A stretch of DNA of 64,000 bases from Cycloclasticus sp. symbiont of Bathymodiolus heckerae (GTDB taxonomy: Bacteria > Pseudomonadota > Gammaproteobacteria > Methylococcales > Cycloclasticaceae): contig LWTL01000122.1 in NCBI GenBank assembly GCA_002101235.1, forward strand, positions 116,856-180,855, read 5' to 3'. Shown in pieces: positions 1-8,197 of this stretch. A program made the translations under genes and the position numbers. Position 1 is the stretch's first letter. The number at the start of each line of letters is the position of its first letter. Under the pieces are notes generated by a model. The model saw only the letters and a list, made by a program, of their open reading frames with translations. It was not told the origin of the DNA and made no database searches.

Positions 1-127
1 GCGTACCAGTATTATTGATTGCAGTCAGTCAGGTGCATCAGCGCTGGTTGATACGGCATCGGTCTTGGCGCGAGGCGAAGCATTAACAGCACATGCGAAA
101 TCCGCTGAATTTAGAAAAATAAAATAA
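1..127 (+). CDS. hisD: Histidinol dehydrogenase, C-terminal end (partial)
   Basis: Only the last 41 codons are in the window, reading from base 2 to a TAA at 125-127. HisD is the NAD-dependent enzyme that oxidises L-histidinol to L-histidine, the last step of histidine synthesis. The visible tail ([12 protein letters not shown], then [17 protein letters not shown]) matches the family's conserved C-terminus: a 'GLxAHAxSAexR'-type helix ending in a basic residue. hisC begins 12 bases downstream on the same strand, the usual hisD-hisC order, so this is the distal part of a his operon that starts outside the window. Confidence 0.85.
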   Translation, partial: RTSIIDCSQSGASALVDTASVLARGEALTAHAKSAEFRKIK

Positions 128-139
128 CTTACTTTAGCC

Positions 140-1222
140 ATGTCAGACAAAAGTACACGTTTACAAAACCTAATCCGTCCAGAAATTCAAGAAATGACGG
201 CTTATCATGTGCCGCCAGCGACAGGGCTGATGAAGCTGGACGCAATGGAAAATCCATTTGCATGGCCAGATGAGATGAAAGCAGAATGGCTGACATTGCT
301 GGCAACGGCAGAACCTAATCGTTACCCTGACCCTGCGGCGAAACAGTTGGTGTCTTCATTGCGCAAATGTTTTGGTGTGGCGTCTGAGCTAGGTGTAGTG
401 CTAGGCAATGGTTCGGATGAGTTAATACAGCTTATTTTGATGGCGGTTAATACTGGGTCATGCATTATGGCGCCCACACCTGGTTTTGTAATGTATCAAC
501 ACATTGCGCGCTCACTGGGCTTGCCATTTGAAGGTGTTCCGTTGAACGCTGACTTCAGTCTGGATATGCCAGCAATGATTGGTGCAATTAAAACACATCA
601 GCCGGCGGTTATTTTCTTAGCTTACCCCAATAACCCGACTGCAAACCTATTTGCAGATAAAGACTTAATGGCTATTCTTGATGCGGCGACTGGTATCGTT
701 GTTATTGATGAGGCCTACCAGCCATTTGCCCAAAAGAGTTTTTTAGATAAAGTGAGTAAGTTTGAGCAGCTATTGGTTATGCGAACAGTGTCTAAGCTTG
801 GGCTTGCTGGGTTACGTTTAGGTTTCGTTGTTGGGCATAAAAGTTTGACCGAGCAGTTAGAGAAAATACGTTTGCCGTACAATATAAATGTTTTTACGCA
901 GCTAACGGCCTGTTTTGCGTTTAAACATATTGATGTGTTTAACGCCCAAGCAGTGTTGATCTGCGAGCAGCGAGAAGAGTTACTTTTGCATTTACTCTCG
1001 TTGCCTAATGTCCGTACTTTCCCAAGTGATGCGAATTTTATTTTGTTTGCTTTATTGTCAGATTCTGCCGAACGTGTTTTTAATGCCTTAAAAGACGAGG
1101 GTGTTTTGATTAAAAAAATGGGAGCGGTTTCAGGTTTGCCGCCAGAGTGTTTGCGCGTTACTGTCGGATCAATGCCGGAAAATGAAGCTTTTTTTGAAAA
1201 GCTCTCTTCAATTTTAGCTTAA
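140..1222 (+). CDS. hisC: Histidinol-phosphate aminotransferase
   Basis: PLP-dependent class I/II aminotransferase (360 aa, normal length). It converts imidazole-acetol phosphate and glutamate to histidinol phosphate. Visible landmarks are the YPNNPT motif near residues 162-167, the D-E-A-Y segment at 190-193 that holds the PLP pyridine nitrogen, and the Schiff-base lysine K219 in TVSKLGLAGLRLG. It lies 12 bp after hisD, so it is probably co-transcribed with it. A second HisC-type aminotransferase lies at 30341-31453 in an aromatic amino acid operon. This copy, next to hisD, is the one more likely devoted to histidine. Confidence 0.9.
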   Translation: MSDKSTRLQNLIRPEIQEMTAYHVPPATGLMKLDAMENPFAWPDEMKAEWLTLLATAEPNRYPDPAAKQLVSSLRKCFGVASELGVVLGNGSDELIQLILMAVNTGSCIMAPTPGFVMYQHIARSLGLPFEGVPLNADFSLDMPAMIGAIKTHQPAVIFLAYPNNPTANLFADKDLMAILDAATGIVVIDEAYQPFAQKSFLDKVSKFEQLLVMRTVSKLGLAGLRLGFVVGHKSLTEQLEKIRLPYNINVFTQLTACFAFKHIDVFNAQAVLICEQREELLLHLLSLPNVRTFPSDANFILFALLSDSAERVFNALKDEGVLIKKMGAVSGLPPECLRVTVGSMPENEAFFEKLSSILA

Positions 1223-1233
1223 CCTCCTCCTTT

Positions 1234-1262
1234 GGCCTGAGTTAACAGGGCTTTATTTTTTT
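1234..1262 (+). terminator. Possible weak terminator after hisC
   Basis: A short hairpin (CCTG 1236-1239 pairing with CAGG 1246-1249, loop AGTTAA) is followed by a T-rich run (1252-1262, interrupted once by A). The stem is only four base pairs, so this is tentative. The rest of the 225-base gap before petA holds the petA promoter region. Confidence 0.25.
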
Positions 1263-1375
1263 GATAAGCAGCCGCTTTATCTGCGCCTAGCGCGGTGAAT
1301 GTAAAAGTGAGTCTTTTATTGTATCTAAATATGCCCTGAATCATATAAGCCCTATCCAAAAGAGTGTAAAAAATA

Positions 1376-1416
1376 TGTTAGAATTGCAGGGATAAGTGCC
1401 ATGCAAAAAATGCATG
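1376..1416 (+). promoter_or_regulatory. Putative extended -10 promoter and leader inverted repeat of petABC
   Basis: TGTTAGAAT at 1376-1384 fits an extended -10 element (TGn + TAGAAT). No good -35 is seen, which is acceptable for this promoter class. In the predicted 5' leader, CATGCA (1400-1405) and TGCATG (1411-1416) form a perfect 6-bp inverted repeat around AAAAA. This could be a protein-binding site or a small hairpin. The petA ribosome binding site GGAG lies at 1438-1441. Confidence 0.35.
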
Positions 1417-1447
1417 TGTGATTTACGATGATTTTATGGAGATTTAG

Positions 1448-2032
1448 ATGAGCGAACAGGTAGTAGATAAGCGCAGGCGTCTTTTTTTGACCGCTGCAGC
1501 TACTGCAGTGACAGGTGTTGGTGCGGCCTATGTGGCGGTGCCATTTTTAGCGTCAATGAACCCGAGTGATAGAGCGAAAGCGGCGGGTGCTCCGGTTGAG
1601 GCTGATATTTCTAAGCTAGAATTAGGCCAGTTGATTCGTGTTGAATGGCGCGGAAAACCGGTTTGGATATTAAAGCGTTCGCAAGAAATATTGGCGCAAA
1701 TTGCTGAAGAGACTAGCATGCTAAGGGACGTTGACTCTAACGAATCAGAGCAGCCAGAGTCTTGTAAAAATACGGCACGTTCGATTAAACCAGAAGTTTT
1801 CTTAGCGGTAGGTATCTGTACGCATTTAGGTTGTTCTCCAACGTATAGACCGGAAGTAGCGCCAGAAGATTTAGGTGCTGATTGGAAAGGTGGTTTCTTC
1901 TGTCCATGTCATGGTTCTCTTTTTGACTTGTCTGGTCGCGTATACGCGGGCGTTCCTGCGCCATTGAATCTAGTGGTGCCGCCTCATGAGTATCTAACCG
2001 ATACGAGAATCTTAATAGGGGGAGCATCATGA
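1448..2032 (+). CDS. petA: Ubiquinol-cytochrome c reductase, Rieske iron-sulfur subunit
   Basis: This 194-aa subunit carries the [2Fe-2S] cluster that takes the first electron from ubiquinol at the Qo site of the cytochrome bc1 complex. It shows the two cluster-binding boxes CTHLGC (C124, H126, C129) and CPCHGS (C152, C154, H155). The N-terminus has a twin-arginine-like stretch (KRRRLFLTAAA, residues 8-18) and one hydrophobic anchor (about 16-36), as expected for Tat-inserted Rieske proteins. The start follows GGAG at 1438-1441. The gene overlaps petB by four bases (ATGA), showing translational coupling in a petABC operon. Confidence 0.96.
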   Translation: MSEQVVDKRRRLFLTAAATAVTGVGAAYVAVPFLASMNPSDRAKAAGAPVEADISKLELGQLIRVEWRGKPVWILKRSQEILAQIAEETSMLRDVDSNESEQPESCKNTARSIKPEVFLAVGICTHLGCSPTYRPEVAPEDLGADWKGGFFCPCHGSLFDLSGRVYAGVPAPLNLVVPPHEYLTDTRILIGGAS

Positions 2033-3255
2033 GTGGGATGTTGAAAAATGCATTAGGTTGGGCAGACGCTCGTTTTCCTCTAAGTAAAGTATGGAATGAG
2101 CATTTGGCTCAATACTATGCGCCAAAGAACTTTAACTGGATGTACTACTTTGGTTCACTGGCTATGTTGGTGCTGGTTAATCAAATTATTACTGGTATTT
2201 TCTTAACAATTCACTACAAACCGGATGCTTTATTAGCGTTTGACTCTGTTGAATACATCATGCGCGATGTTGAGTGGGGCTGGTTGATTCGCTATATGCA
2301 CTCAACAGGCGCATCGGCGTTCTTCATTGTGGTGTATATGCACATGTTTCGTGGGCTTGTTTATGGCTCGTTTAAAAAACCACGTGAATTAGTGTGGGTG
2401 TTCGGCATGATTATTTATGTTGCACTAATGGCAGAAGCCTTCATGGGGTATTTGTTACCTTGGGGCCAAATGTCATATTGGGGTGCACAAGTTATCGTTT
2501 CATTGTTCGGTGCTATTCCTTATGTAGGTGAAGACTTAGCACTTTGGTTGCGTGGTGATTATGTTATTTCTGATGCGACGTTAAACCGTTTCTTTGCTTT
2601 CCATGTAATTGCTATTCCTCTAGTGCTGGTTATCTTGGTGTTTATGCACATTGTGGCATTACATGCTGTGGGTTCAAATAACCCAGAAGGCATCGAAATT
2701 AAAAAGCACAAAGATGAAAATGGTATTCCTTTAGACGGCATCCCATTCCATCCATACTACTCAGTGAAAGATTTAGTGGGTGTTGCGGTTTTCTTGTTTA
2801 TCTTTGCATTGATTATTTTCTATATGCCAGAAATGGGCGGGTACTTCTTAGAACACGCAAATTTTGTTCCTGCGGACCCATTGAAAACGCCTGAACATAT
2901 CGCGCCTGTTTGGTATTTCACGCCGTTTTATGCGGTTTTGAGAGCGGTGCCAGATAAGTTCTTAGGTGTGGTTGCAATGGCTGGAGCAATTATTGTGTTG
3001 TTTTTATTGCCTTGGTTAGATAGAGGCGTTAATAAATCAATACGCTACCGTGGACCTGTGTTTAAAGCAGCGATTATTGCGTTCTGCATCAGCTTTGTTG
3101 GCTTGGGCTACTTTGGTATGCAGCCTGTTACTGCAGTAGGCACTTTCTTCTCAAGGTTCTTCTCAATTATATATTTTGCATTTTTCCTATTGATGCCTTG
3201 GTATTCCAACATAGGGCAGGATAAATATGTTCCAGAGAGGTTGGACGAGAAATGA
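2029..3255 (+). CDS. petB: Ubiquinol-cytochrome c reductase, cytochrome b subunit
   Basis: This 408-aa polytopic membrane protein holds hemes bL and bH and both quinone sites of the bc1 complex. Paired histidines sit in the transmembrane helices (RYMHSTGAS with YMHMF, and FAFHVIAIP with FMHIVALH). The Qo-site loop carries PVWY (in HIAPVWYFTPFYA). The 'PEWY' motif of mitochondria and alphaproteobacteria is commonly PVWY in beta- and gammaproteobacteria, so this supports the taxonomic reading rather than signalling a defect. It overlaps petA by four bases at the start and petC by four at the end. Confidence 0.96.
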   Translation: MSGMLKNALGWADARFPLSKVWNEHLAQYYAPKNFNWMYYFGSLAMLVLVNQIITGIFLTIHYKPDALLAFDSVEYIMRDVEWGWLIRYMHSTGASAFFIVVYMHMFRGLVYGSFKKPRELVWVFGMIIYVALMAEAFMGYLLPWGQMSYWGAQVIVSLFGAIPYVGEDLALWLRGDYVISDATLNRFFAFHVIAIPLVLVILVFMHIVALHAVGSNNPEGIEIKKHKDENGIPLDGIPFHPYYSVKDLVGVAVFLFIFALIIFYMPEMGGYFLEHANFVPADPLKTPEHIAPVWYFTPFYAVLRAVPDKFLGVVAMAGAIIVLFLLPWLDRGVNKSIRYRGPVFKAAIIAFCISFVGLGYFGMQPVTAVGTFFSRFFSIIYFAFFLLMPWYSNIGQDKYVPERLDEK

Positions 3256-3989
3256 AAAAACTAATCATTGTTTTATTGGTATTATTTTCATCGCATGTTG
3301 CTGCGTCTCCTGGTGGCATTGAATTGCAATCAGCAAAAATTGACTTAGATAACAAGGCATCTTTGCAACGCGGCGCTAAATATTTTGTAAATTATTGTTT
3401 AAGTTGTCACTCGGCGAAACAGTTACGTTACTCAAGAATGGCTGAAGATTTAGGTATTTCACCCGAGTTGGTTGAATTGAACTTAATGTTTACAGGCGAA
3501 AAGATATTTGATGGTATGACCATTTCTATGCGCCCTAAAGATGCGGAAAAATGGTTTGGTGTTAACCCACCCGATTTATCACTTATTGCACGTTCGCGTG
3601 GGCCTGACTGGTTATACACCTACTTAAAGGGTTTCTATATTGATGACTCTCGTCCATTTGGTGTTAATAATGTGTTGTTTCCTAAAGTCGGTATGCCTCA
3701 TGTATTAGCCGACCTTCAAGGCTTGCAAAAAGCAGTTTATAAGGATGTTAAGCTAAAAGACGGATCTATTCGAAAGGTTATTGATCATTTGGAAATTGCA
3801 GAGCCTGGCAGAATGAACGAACGAGAGTTTGATAAGGCAATGAATGATTTGGTTAACTTTATGGCATATATGGGTGAGCCAGCTAAGTTAGAACGTCAAC
3901 GCCTTGGCTGGAAAGTATTATTGTTTATCTTATTAATGTTAGGCGTATTCCATTTGTTAAAGAAGGAATACTGGAAAGATATTCATTAA
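3252..3989 (+). CDS. petC: Ubiquinol-cytochrome c reductase, cytochrome c1 subunit
   Basis: Cytochrome c1 (245 aa) accepts electrons from the Rieske protein and passes them to soluble cytochrome c. It has a cleavable signal peptide (MKKLIIVLLVLFSSHVAA), the covalent heme motif CLSCH (C49-C52-H53), and a single C-terminal anchor helix (about 224-241, WKVLLFILLMLGVFHLL). A likely methionine axial ligand lies in the VGMPH region. It is the last gene of petABC, starting inside the petB stop (ATGA). sspA follows after 81 bp with no strong terminator between them. Confidence 0.95.
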   Translation: MKKLIIVLLVLFSSHVAASPGGIELQSAKIDLDNKASLQRGAKYFVNYCLSCHSAKQLRYSRMAEDLGISPELVELNLMFTGEKIFDGMTISMRPKDAEKWFGVNPPDLSLIARSRGPDWLYTYLKGFYIDDSRPFGVNNVLFPKVGMPHVLADLQGLQKAVYKDVKLKDGSIRKVIDHLEIAEPGRMNEREFDKAMNDLVNFMAYMGEPAKLERQRLGWKVLLFILLMLGVFHLLKKEYWKDIH

Positions 3990-4070
3990 AACCAAACTAG
4001 TTTTTAAAGTGAAAGAGCTTTGTGTTAAACCGCTAAACTCTTTTTATAGTCAATAAACCGGAAAGAAAAA

Positions 4071-4718
4071 ATGTTAAATGCACTGAATAGAAAATCAATC
4101 ATGACACTGTTTGCGGACCCTATCTGCCACTATAGTCATAGAACTCGCTTTGTATTATGTGAAAAAAGTGCGTCAGCTGAAGTTGAATTTGTCGATGCTA
4201 AAGAGTTCCCAGAAGATCTACAAGAATTGAACCCTTACGGTACATTACCTATCTTAATCGATAGAGATTTAGCCTTATTTAACTCAAGAATTATTATGGA
4301 ATACTTGGATGAGCGTTTTCCTCATCCACCGCTATATCCAATAGACCCAGTATCAAGAGCACGCTCTCGCTTATTAATTCACCGTATTGACCAAGACTGG
4401 TACACCTTGTTAGACGACATTATTAATGCCGGTGAGAAGAAAGCGGCTAAAGCAAAGAAGTTGTTACGAGAAAATTTGATTTCGGCAATTCCTTTGTTTG
4501 AAGCCAATAAGTACTTCCTTAGTGATGACTTCACACTGGTTGATGGTGTGCTTGCTCCATTATTATGGCGCTTACCGTTCTACGGTATTGAGTTGCCAAA
4601 AGAAGCGCAAGCGATTAAAGACTATGTTGCATTGGTAACTAGTCGAGAAACGTTTCAGGAAAGCATGAGTAAAGAAGAGTTAGACATGATGGAAAGTTAC
4701 GAATTGATGGCGTCATAA
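4071..4718 (+). CDS. sspA: Stringent starvation protein A
   Basis: SspA (215 aa) has a glutathione-S-transferase fold but binds RNA polymerase and sigma-70 instead of acting as an enzyme. In enterobacteria it modulates transcription during starvation and acid stress. The N-terminal thioredoxin-like half shows MTLFADPICHYSHRTRFVL and the 'NPYGTLPIL' cis-proline loop. The C-terminal half is helical (FTLVDGVLAPLLWRLP). The petABC-sspA-sspB order is common in gammaproteobacteria and supports the call. An in-frame ATG at codon 11 (MTLFADP) is an alternative start. Confidence 0.93.
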   Translation: MLNALNRKSIMTLFADPICHYSHRTRFVLCEKSASAEVEFVDAKEFPEDLQELNPYGTLPILIDRDLALFNSRIIMEYLDERFPHPPLYPIDPVSRARSRLLIHRIDQDWYTLLDDIINAGEKKAAKAKKLLRENLISAIPLFEANKYFLSDDFTLVDGVLAPLLWRLPFYGIELPKEAQAIKDYVALVTSRETFQESMSKEELDMMESYELMAS

Positions 4719-4729
4719 CGACTGGATAA

Positions 4730-5110
4730 ATGACGCCTTTAAAATCCCACCTAGTTCGTGCTTTGCATGACTGGATACTTGAAAATGGTTTTACGCCTTA
4801 CCTTTTGGTTGATGCTGAATATGAAGGAGTGGAAGTTCCACAAGCCTACGTGTCAGATAATAAAATTATTTTAAATACACACCCAGATGCTATACAAAGC
4901 TGGATATTGGATAGTGATGCTGTTTCGTTTTCAGCAAGGTTTTCAGGAAGGTCAGAAAATTTATACGTGCCTATTAATGCGATATTAGCAGCGTACGCAA
5001 AAGAAAATGGTAAAGGCATGATGTTTGATGAGCGTTTTGAAGACGATTTACCGCCCGAACCAGAGAAAACAGTAGAAGTGAAAAAGCCGGTGTTGAAAAT
5101 AGTTAAGTAG
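4730..5110 (+). CDS. sspB: ClpXP protease specificity-enhancing factor SspB
   Basis: SspB (126 aa) is a dimeric adaptor that hands ssrA-tagged and some other substrates to ClpXP. The N-terminal substrate-binding fold begins TPLKSHLVRALHDWILENG, with the conserved segments PYLLVDA and FSARFSGRS. After an acidic linker the protein ends in a short hydrophobic and basic peptide (KKPVLKIVK), the expected ClpX-binding XB motif. It lies 11 bp after sspA in the same operon. No strong terminator is seen after it. Confidence 0.93.
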   Translation: MTPLKSHLVRALHDWILENGFTPYLLVDAEYEGVEVPQAYVSDNKIILNTHPDAIQSWILDSDAVSFSARFSGRSENLYVPINAILAAYAKENGKGMMFDERFEDDLPPEPEKTVEVKKPVLKIVK

Positions 5111-5228
5111 CCTTAAATACGTAAAGCATAATAGCTTTGAATTTTATGAACTTTTTTCTTCTAACCACATCAAACGACCAGTAAATCCTATAAATAGTAT
5201 TTTAAATTAACCTGATAATTAGACTCAA

Positions 5229-5609
5229 ATGACTGCAACAGATAAAAAGATCACTATTATTTATTTTGTTTTATTTTTCATATCAGCGTTGTTTTTCTTC
5301 GATGTGATACGTATTGACATGGAAGATAAAACAAAACTATACCCAGTGTTTATTTCTGGCGAACCTGCTGAAATGCCCGCTATTGAAGAGCGTTTAAACG
5401 AAGTTAATGCCGCATTATGTAGTAGCACGAAGGAAGGTCAGAAAGTTGTTAGATTGGCGGTGATATCTATACTGCAACATAAAGCAGATGATGCCGGCGG
5501 CAATGGTTTAGTTGATGTGATGACTCGCTATGGCAAGCACCCAGATTTAAATGAGAATTGTCAGTTTGGTGTTGCTGTAAGTGGAGTTGCAGTTCGCTTT
5601 GCAGATTAA
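5229..5609 (+). CDS. Unknown small membrane-anchored protein
   Basis: This 126-aa protein is not recognised as a named family. Residues 8-25 form one hydrophobic helix (ITIIYFVLFFISALFFFDV), so the rest is probably outside the cytoplasmic membrane, with two cysteines (C64, C111) that could form a disulfide. The C-terminal pattern (GGNGLVDVM, then NENCQFGVAVSGVAVRF) loosely recalls RcsF/YbjQ-like envelope domains, in which a Gly-rich 'ANAV' strand precedes a Cys-containing strand. That resemblance is a guess. The gene stands alone between sspB and the DUF523 gene, 22 bp before the latter. Confidence 0.6.
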   Translation: MTATDKKITIIYFVLFFISALFFFDVIRIDMEDKTKLYPVFISGEPAEMPAIEERLNEVNAALCSSTKEGQKVVRLAVISILQHKADDAGGNGLVDVMTRYGKHPDLNENCQFGVAVSGVAVRFAD

Positions 5610-5631
5610 CACTTAGTCAGTTTACGGCCCT

Positions 5632-6315
5632 TTGCAATCTATAAGCATAGGGGTTAGCAGTTGCTTGCTAGGAAATAATGTCCGTTATGATGGTGGTAAT
5701 AAAAATTCCAATATTTGCTGTTTACAGCTCTCCAAACATTATCAGTTAGTTCCTATTTGCCCTGAGTTGGAGTCTGGGCTTTTAGTTCCACGACCACCTG
5801 TCGAGTTAATTCAGCATAAAAACGAGTTAAGAGCGATAGGGCGTGACAACCCATCAATTGACGTCACCCAAAGGCTGAATAGCTTTTGTGATAAAAAAGT
5901 ACCACAATTATATAAGTTGTCTGGTTTTATTCTTACGCCGCGCTCACCTAGTTGTGGGTCTGGCTCCGTAGTGATCAAATCATTAACTTTTCACGTACTA
6001 AGTAAAGAGGGCGATGGTTTGTTTGCTCATTCCCTAAAGGCTCACTTCCCTCGTTTACCTATCATTGAAGAGCCAAGTTTGTTTGATGATAGGGTGTTGA
6101 TTTTATTTCAATTAAGAGTGACGCTGTATTATTTAATCCAACATGACCTTTTATTCCCATTTTTAGGAAAACTTCATTGTGATGGAGCTAGGATGTTAGG
6201 TGACGTTTTCTCAGTAGAAACAAACGATAAAATGTTGGTGGTAAATAAATTATTAAATGGAATGAAAAGTGAAAAAGCAGCTGTCTTTTTAACTCAACTA
6301 CGAGAACTGCAATGA
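5632..6315 (+). CDS. DUF523 (TudS-like) protein
   Basis: The N-terminal about 155 residues are a DUF523 domain: GVSSCLLGNNVRYDGG (residues 7-22), VPICPE, and TPRSPSCGS. The cysteines C11, C43 and C108 match the three that hold a [4Fe-4S] cluster in 2-thiouracil desulfurase (TudS), so an iron-sulfur desulfurase-like role is plausible. Many relatives continue into a DUF1722 domain. Here the segment after LPIIEEPSLFDD is a short helical tail of about 70 residues that I do not recognise. The only in-frame initiator is TTG 5632, because an in-frame TAG sits at 5614 and no ATG or GTG follows early. Its stop overlaps the next start (ATGA at 6312), so it is coupled to the ligase. Confidence 0.75.
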   Translation: MQSISIGVSSCLLGNNVRYDGGNKNSNICCLQLSKHYQLVPICPELESGLLVPRPPVELIQHKNELRAIGRDNPSIDVTQRLNSFCDKKVPQLYKLSGFILTPRSPSCGSGSVVIKSLTFHVLSKEGDGLFAHSLKAHFPRLPIIEEPSLFDDRVLILFQLRVTLYYLIQHDLLFPFLGKLHCDGARMLGDVFSVETNDKMLVVNKLLNGMKSEKAAVFLTQLRELQ

Positions 6316-7859
6316 AAAAAAACACCTCTTTAATCGATGCGTTTAATAATGCGTCAACGAAATATGCAAACAAGTTAGCTGTTCTCGATAACGGTGAGAA
6401 ATACACATTTAAAGCGCTAAAAGAAGCATCTGATAAGTTTGCTGTTAGTCTGGCGTCAAAAGGTATTCATAAAGGCGATAGAGTGGCTCTGTACTGTATC
6501 AACAGTGTGGAATTTGCAATCGCGTACATGGGAATTGTCAAAGTAGGAGCCGTTGTTGTCCCCATTAATTTATTGCAAAAACCATCTGAAATTGCATATG
6601 TCATGCAAAATGCAGGTATTTCAGCCTTGGTTTATCACGATATATTTCAAGGGAATGTTGATGAGGCAATAGAAAGTTTAAGTGCGCTGAAGTTTACTAT
6701 TATGATTAGTACGGATGCTGAAAAAGCCGAAGATTGGGATCAATGTTTTGAGAATGATGGTTCTTTAAGTGAGTTCAGCATAGATGCAGAAAATGACTTG
6801 GTGGCTATTTTGTATACATCAGGTACAACCGGCAAGCCAAAAGGGGCGATGCTTACGCATCAGAATCTGGTAACGAATACCTCGAGCGTTTTTGAAGCTA
6901 TGAAGTGGCGCGCGGGTGAAGAAATTATTGCCTTAGTATTGCCGATGTTTCATGCGTTTGCGGCCACCGTTGGTATGTTAACGCCTTTAACGCATGGCTG
7001 TTGTTTTGTTCCAATTCCAAAATTTGAACCTGATAATTTATTGAAAACTATTGATGAAACACAAGCCAGTGTCTTTTTGGCTGTGCCAAGTATGTACAAC
7101 GTATTGCTTAATACCAAGGATGATAAAACGCACCGATTTGATTCAATAACATTGTGTGTGTCAGGAGGAGCATCTATGCCGGTTGACGTGATGAATAGGT
7201 TTGAGGATAAATTTGGTTTGCCTATTTATGAAGGAGACGGCCCTACGGAATGCTCTCCTGTTACCTGCGTTAATCCAATAGGTGGGGTAAGAAAAATAGG
7301 GACAGTTGGTTTGCCTGTGCCGAATGTTGAAATGATAATACTGGATGAGCAGGGCAATGAAATGCCATTAGGTGAAATCGGCGAAATTGCTGTACGTGGC
7401 GATAGCGTGATGAAAGGATATTGGAGCTTACCAGAAGCTACAAAAGAGAGCTTTCACGGCGATTGGTTTTTAACCGGCGACTTAGGTAACGAAGATGAGG
7501 ACGGCTACTTCAGCATACTCGATCGTAAAAAAGACATGGTTATCGTTAATGGCATGAACGTTTACCCACGTATTATTGAAGAAGTCTTGTATCGGTACGA
7601 TGCCGTTTTAGAAGTCGCTGTTATCGGTCATGCGGACAAATTGCACGGTGAAATCCCCGTCGCCTATGTTGTCTTAAAAGAAGGTGAAGTTGCAGACTCA
7701 GTGGATATAAGAAGCTGGTGCAGGCAACACTTAGGCAGTTATGAAGTGCCGAGGAAAGTAATTTTTATGGATGAACTTCCAAAAAACGGTGCGGGAAAAA
7801 TAGTAAAGCGCGTACTCAATAAAGAAGGCGAAGTAGAGCGTGGCATTCAGTCAGTCTAA
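6312..7859 (+). CDS. AMP-dependent acyl-CoA synthetase (fatty-acid CoA ligase family)
   Basis: This 515-aa adenylate-forming enzyme activates a carboxylic acid to an acyl-AMP and then an acyl-CoA. Core motifs are all present: A3 phosphate loop YTSGTTGKPKGA (about residue 168), A5 EGDGPTECSP, A7 FLTGDLG, A8 DRKKDMVIVNGMNVYP, and the A10 lysine in LPKNGAGKIVKR. The exact acid cannot be read from the sequence. Medium or long-chain fatty acids are likely from the overall style. It is translationally coupled to the DUF523 gene upstream (4-bp overlap) and to the small gene downstream (1-bp overlap). It is distinct from the FadD-like ligase at 43785. Confidence 0.88.
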   Translation: MKKNTSLIDAFNNASTKYANKLAVLDNGEKYTFKALKEASDKFAVSLASKGIHKGDRVALYCINSVEFAIAYMGIVKVGAVVVPINLLQKPSEIAYVMQNAGISALVYHDIFQGNVDEAIESLSALKFTIMISTDAEKAEDWDQCFENDGSLSEFSIDAENDLVAILYTSGTTGKPKGAMLTHQNLVTNTSSVFEAMKWRAGEEIIALVLPMFHAFAATVGMLTPLTHGCCFVPIPKFEPDNLLKTIDETQASVFLAVPSMYNVLLNTKDDKTHRFDSITLCVSGGASMPVDVMNRFEDKFGLPIYEGDGPTECSPVTCVNPIGGVRKIGTVGLPVPNVEMIILDEQGNEMPLGEIGEIAVRGDSVMKGYWSLPEATKESFHGDWFLTGDLGNEDEDGYFSILDRKKDMVIVNGMNVYPRIIEEVLYRYDAVLEVAVIGHADKLHGEIPVAYVVLKEGEVADSVDIRSWCRQHLGSYEVPRKVIFMDELPKNGAGKIVKRVLNKEGEVERGIQSV

Positions 7860-8191
7860 TGGAAATTGAGCCAATAGACGTTGAGTATTGGCAAGGTGAA
7901 GATATTTTCACCGTATGGCAAGCCGCTTTCGCCATGTGCGATATTGAGCCTTGGGACGAGCCTATATCAACAAACGCGACACCGCCAAAAAATGTAGAAA
8001 ACATGCGAACACAGTTATTAGCGAATATTCCGCATTATCAAACAGGCCAAATATTTGCACAAAGCGGTTGGTCTTGTAAAGCGCAGCGGCCTGCACAATT
8101 ATCGGGTTATTACTTTAGCCGTTCAGCGCTAAAAGAAAGGCTACTAAAAACTCATAAAGACCAGAGCTTACCTATTTTTTTAATGAAATAG
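7859..8191 (+). CDS. Unknown small protein coupled to the acyl-CoA ligase
   Basis: This 110-aa protein belongs to no family I recognise. It has no signal peptide or membrane helix and is fairly rich in Trp and acidic residues at the N-terminus (IDVEYWQGEDIFTVWQAAFAMCDIEPWDE), ending in a basic helical part. The start codon shares one base with the ligase stop (TAATG), so it is translated with the ligase. It ends six bases from the convergent nosR stop, leaving almost no room for terminators. Confidence 0.6.
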   Translation: MEIEPIDVEYWQGEDIFTVWQAAFAMCDIEPWDEPISTNATPPKNVENMRTQLLANIPHYQTGQIFAQSGWSCKAQRPAQLSGYYFSRSALKERLLKTHKDQSLPIFLMK

Positions 8192-8197
8192 GGAAGA

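Noticed and set aside
2908..2920. Loss of the PEWY motif in cytochrome b
   Set aside because: PVWY is the usual form in beta- and gammaproteobacteria, so this is lineage variation, not a defect.
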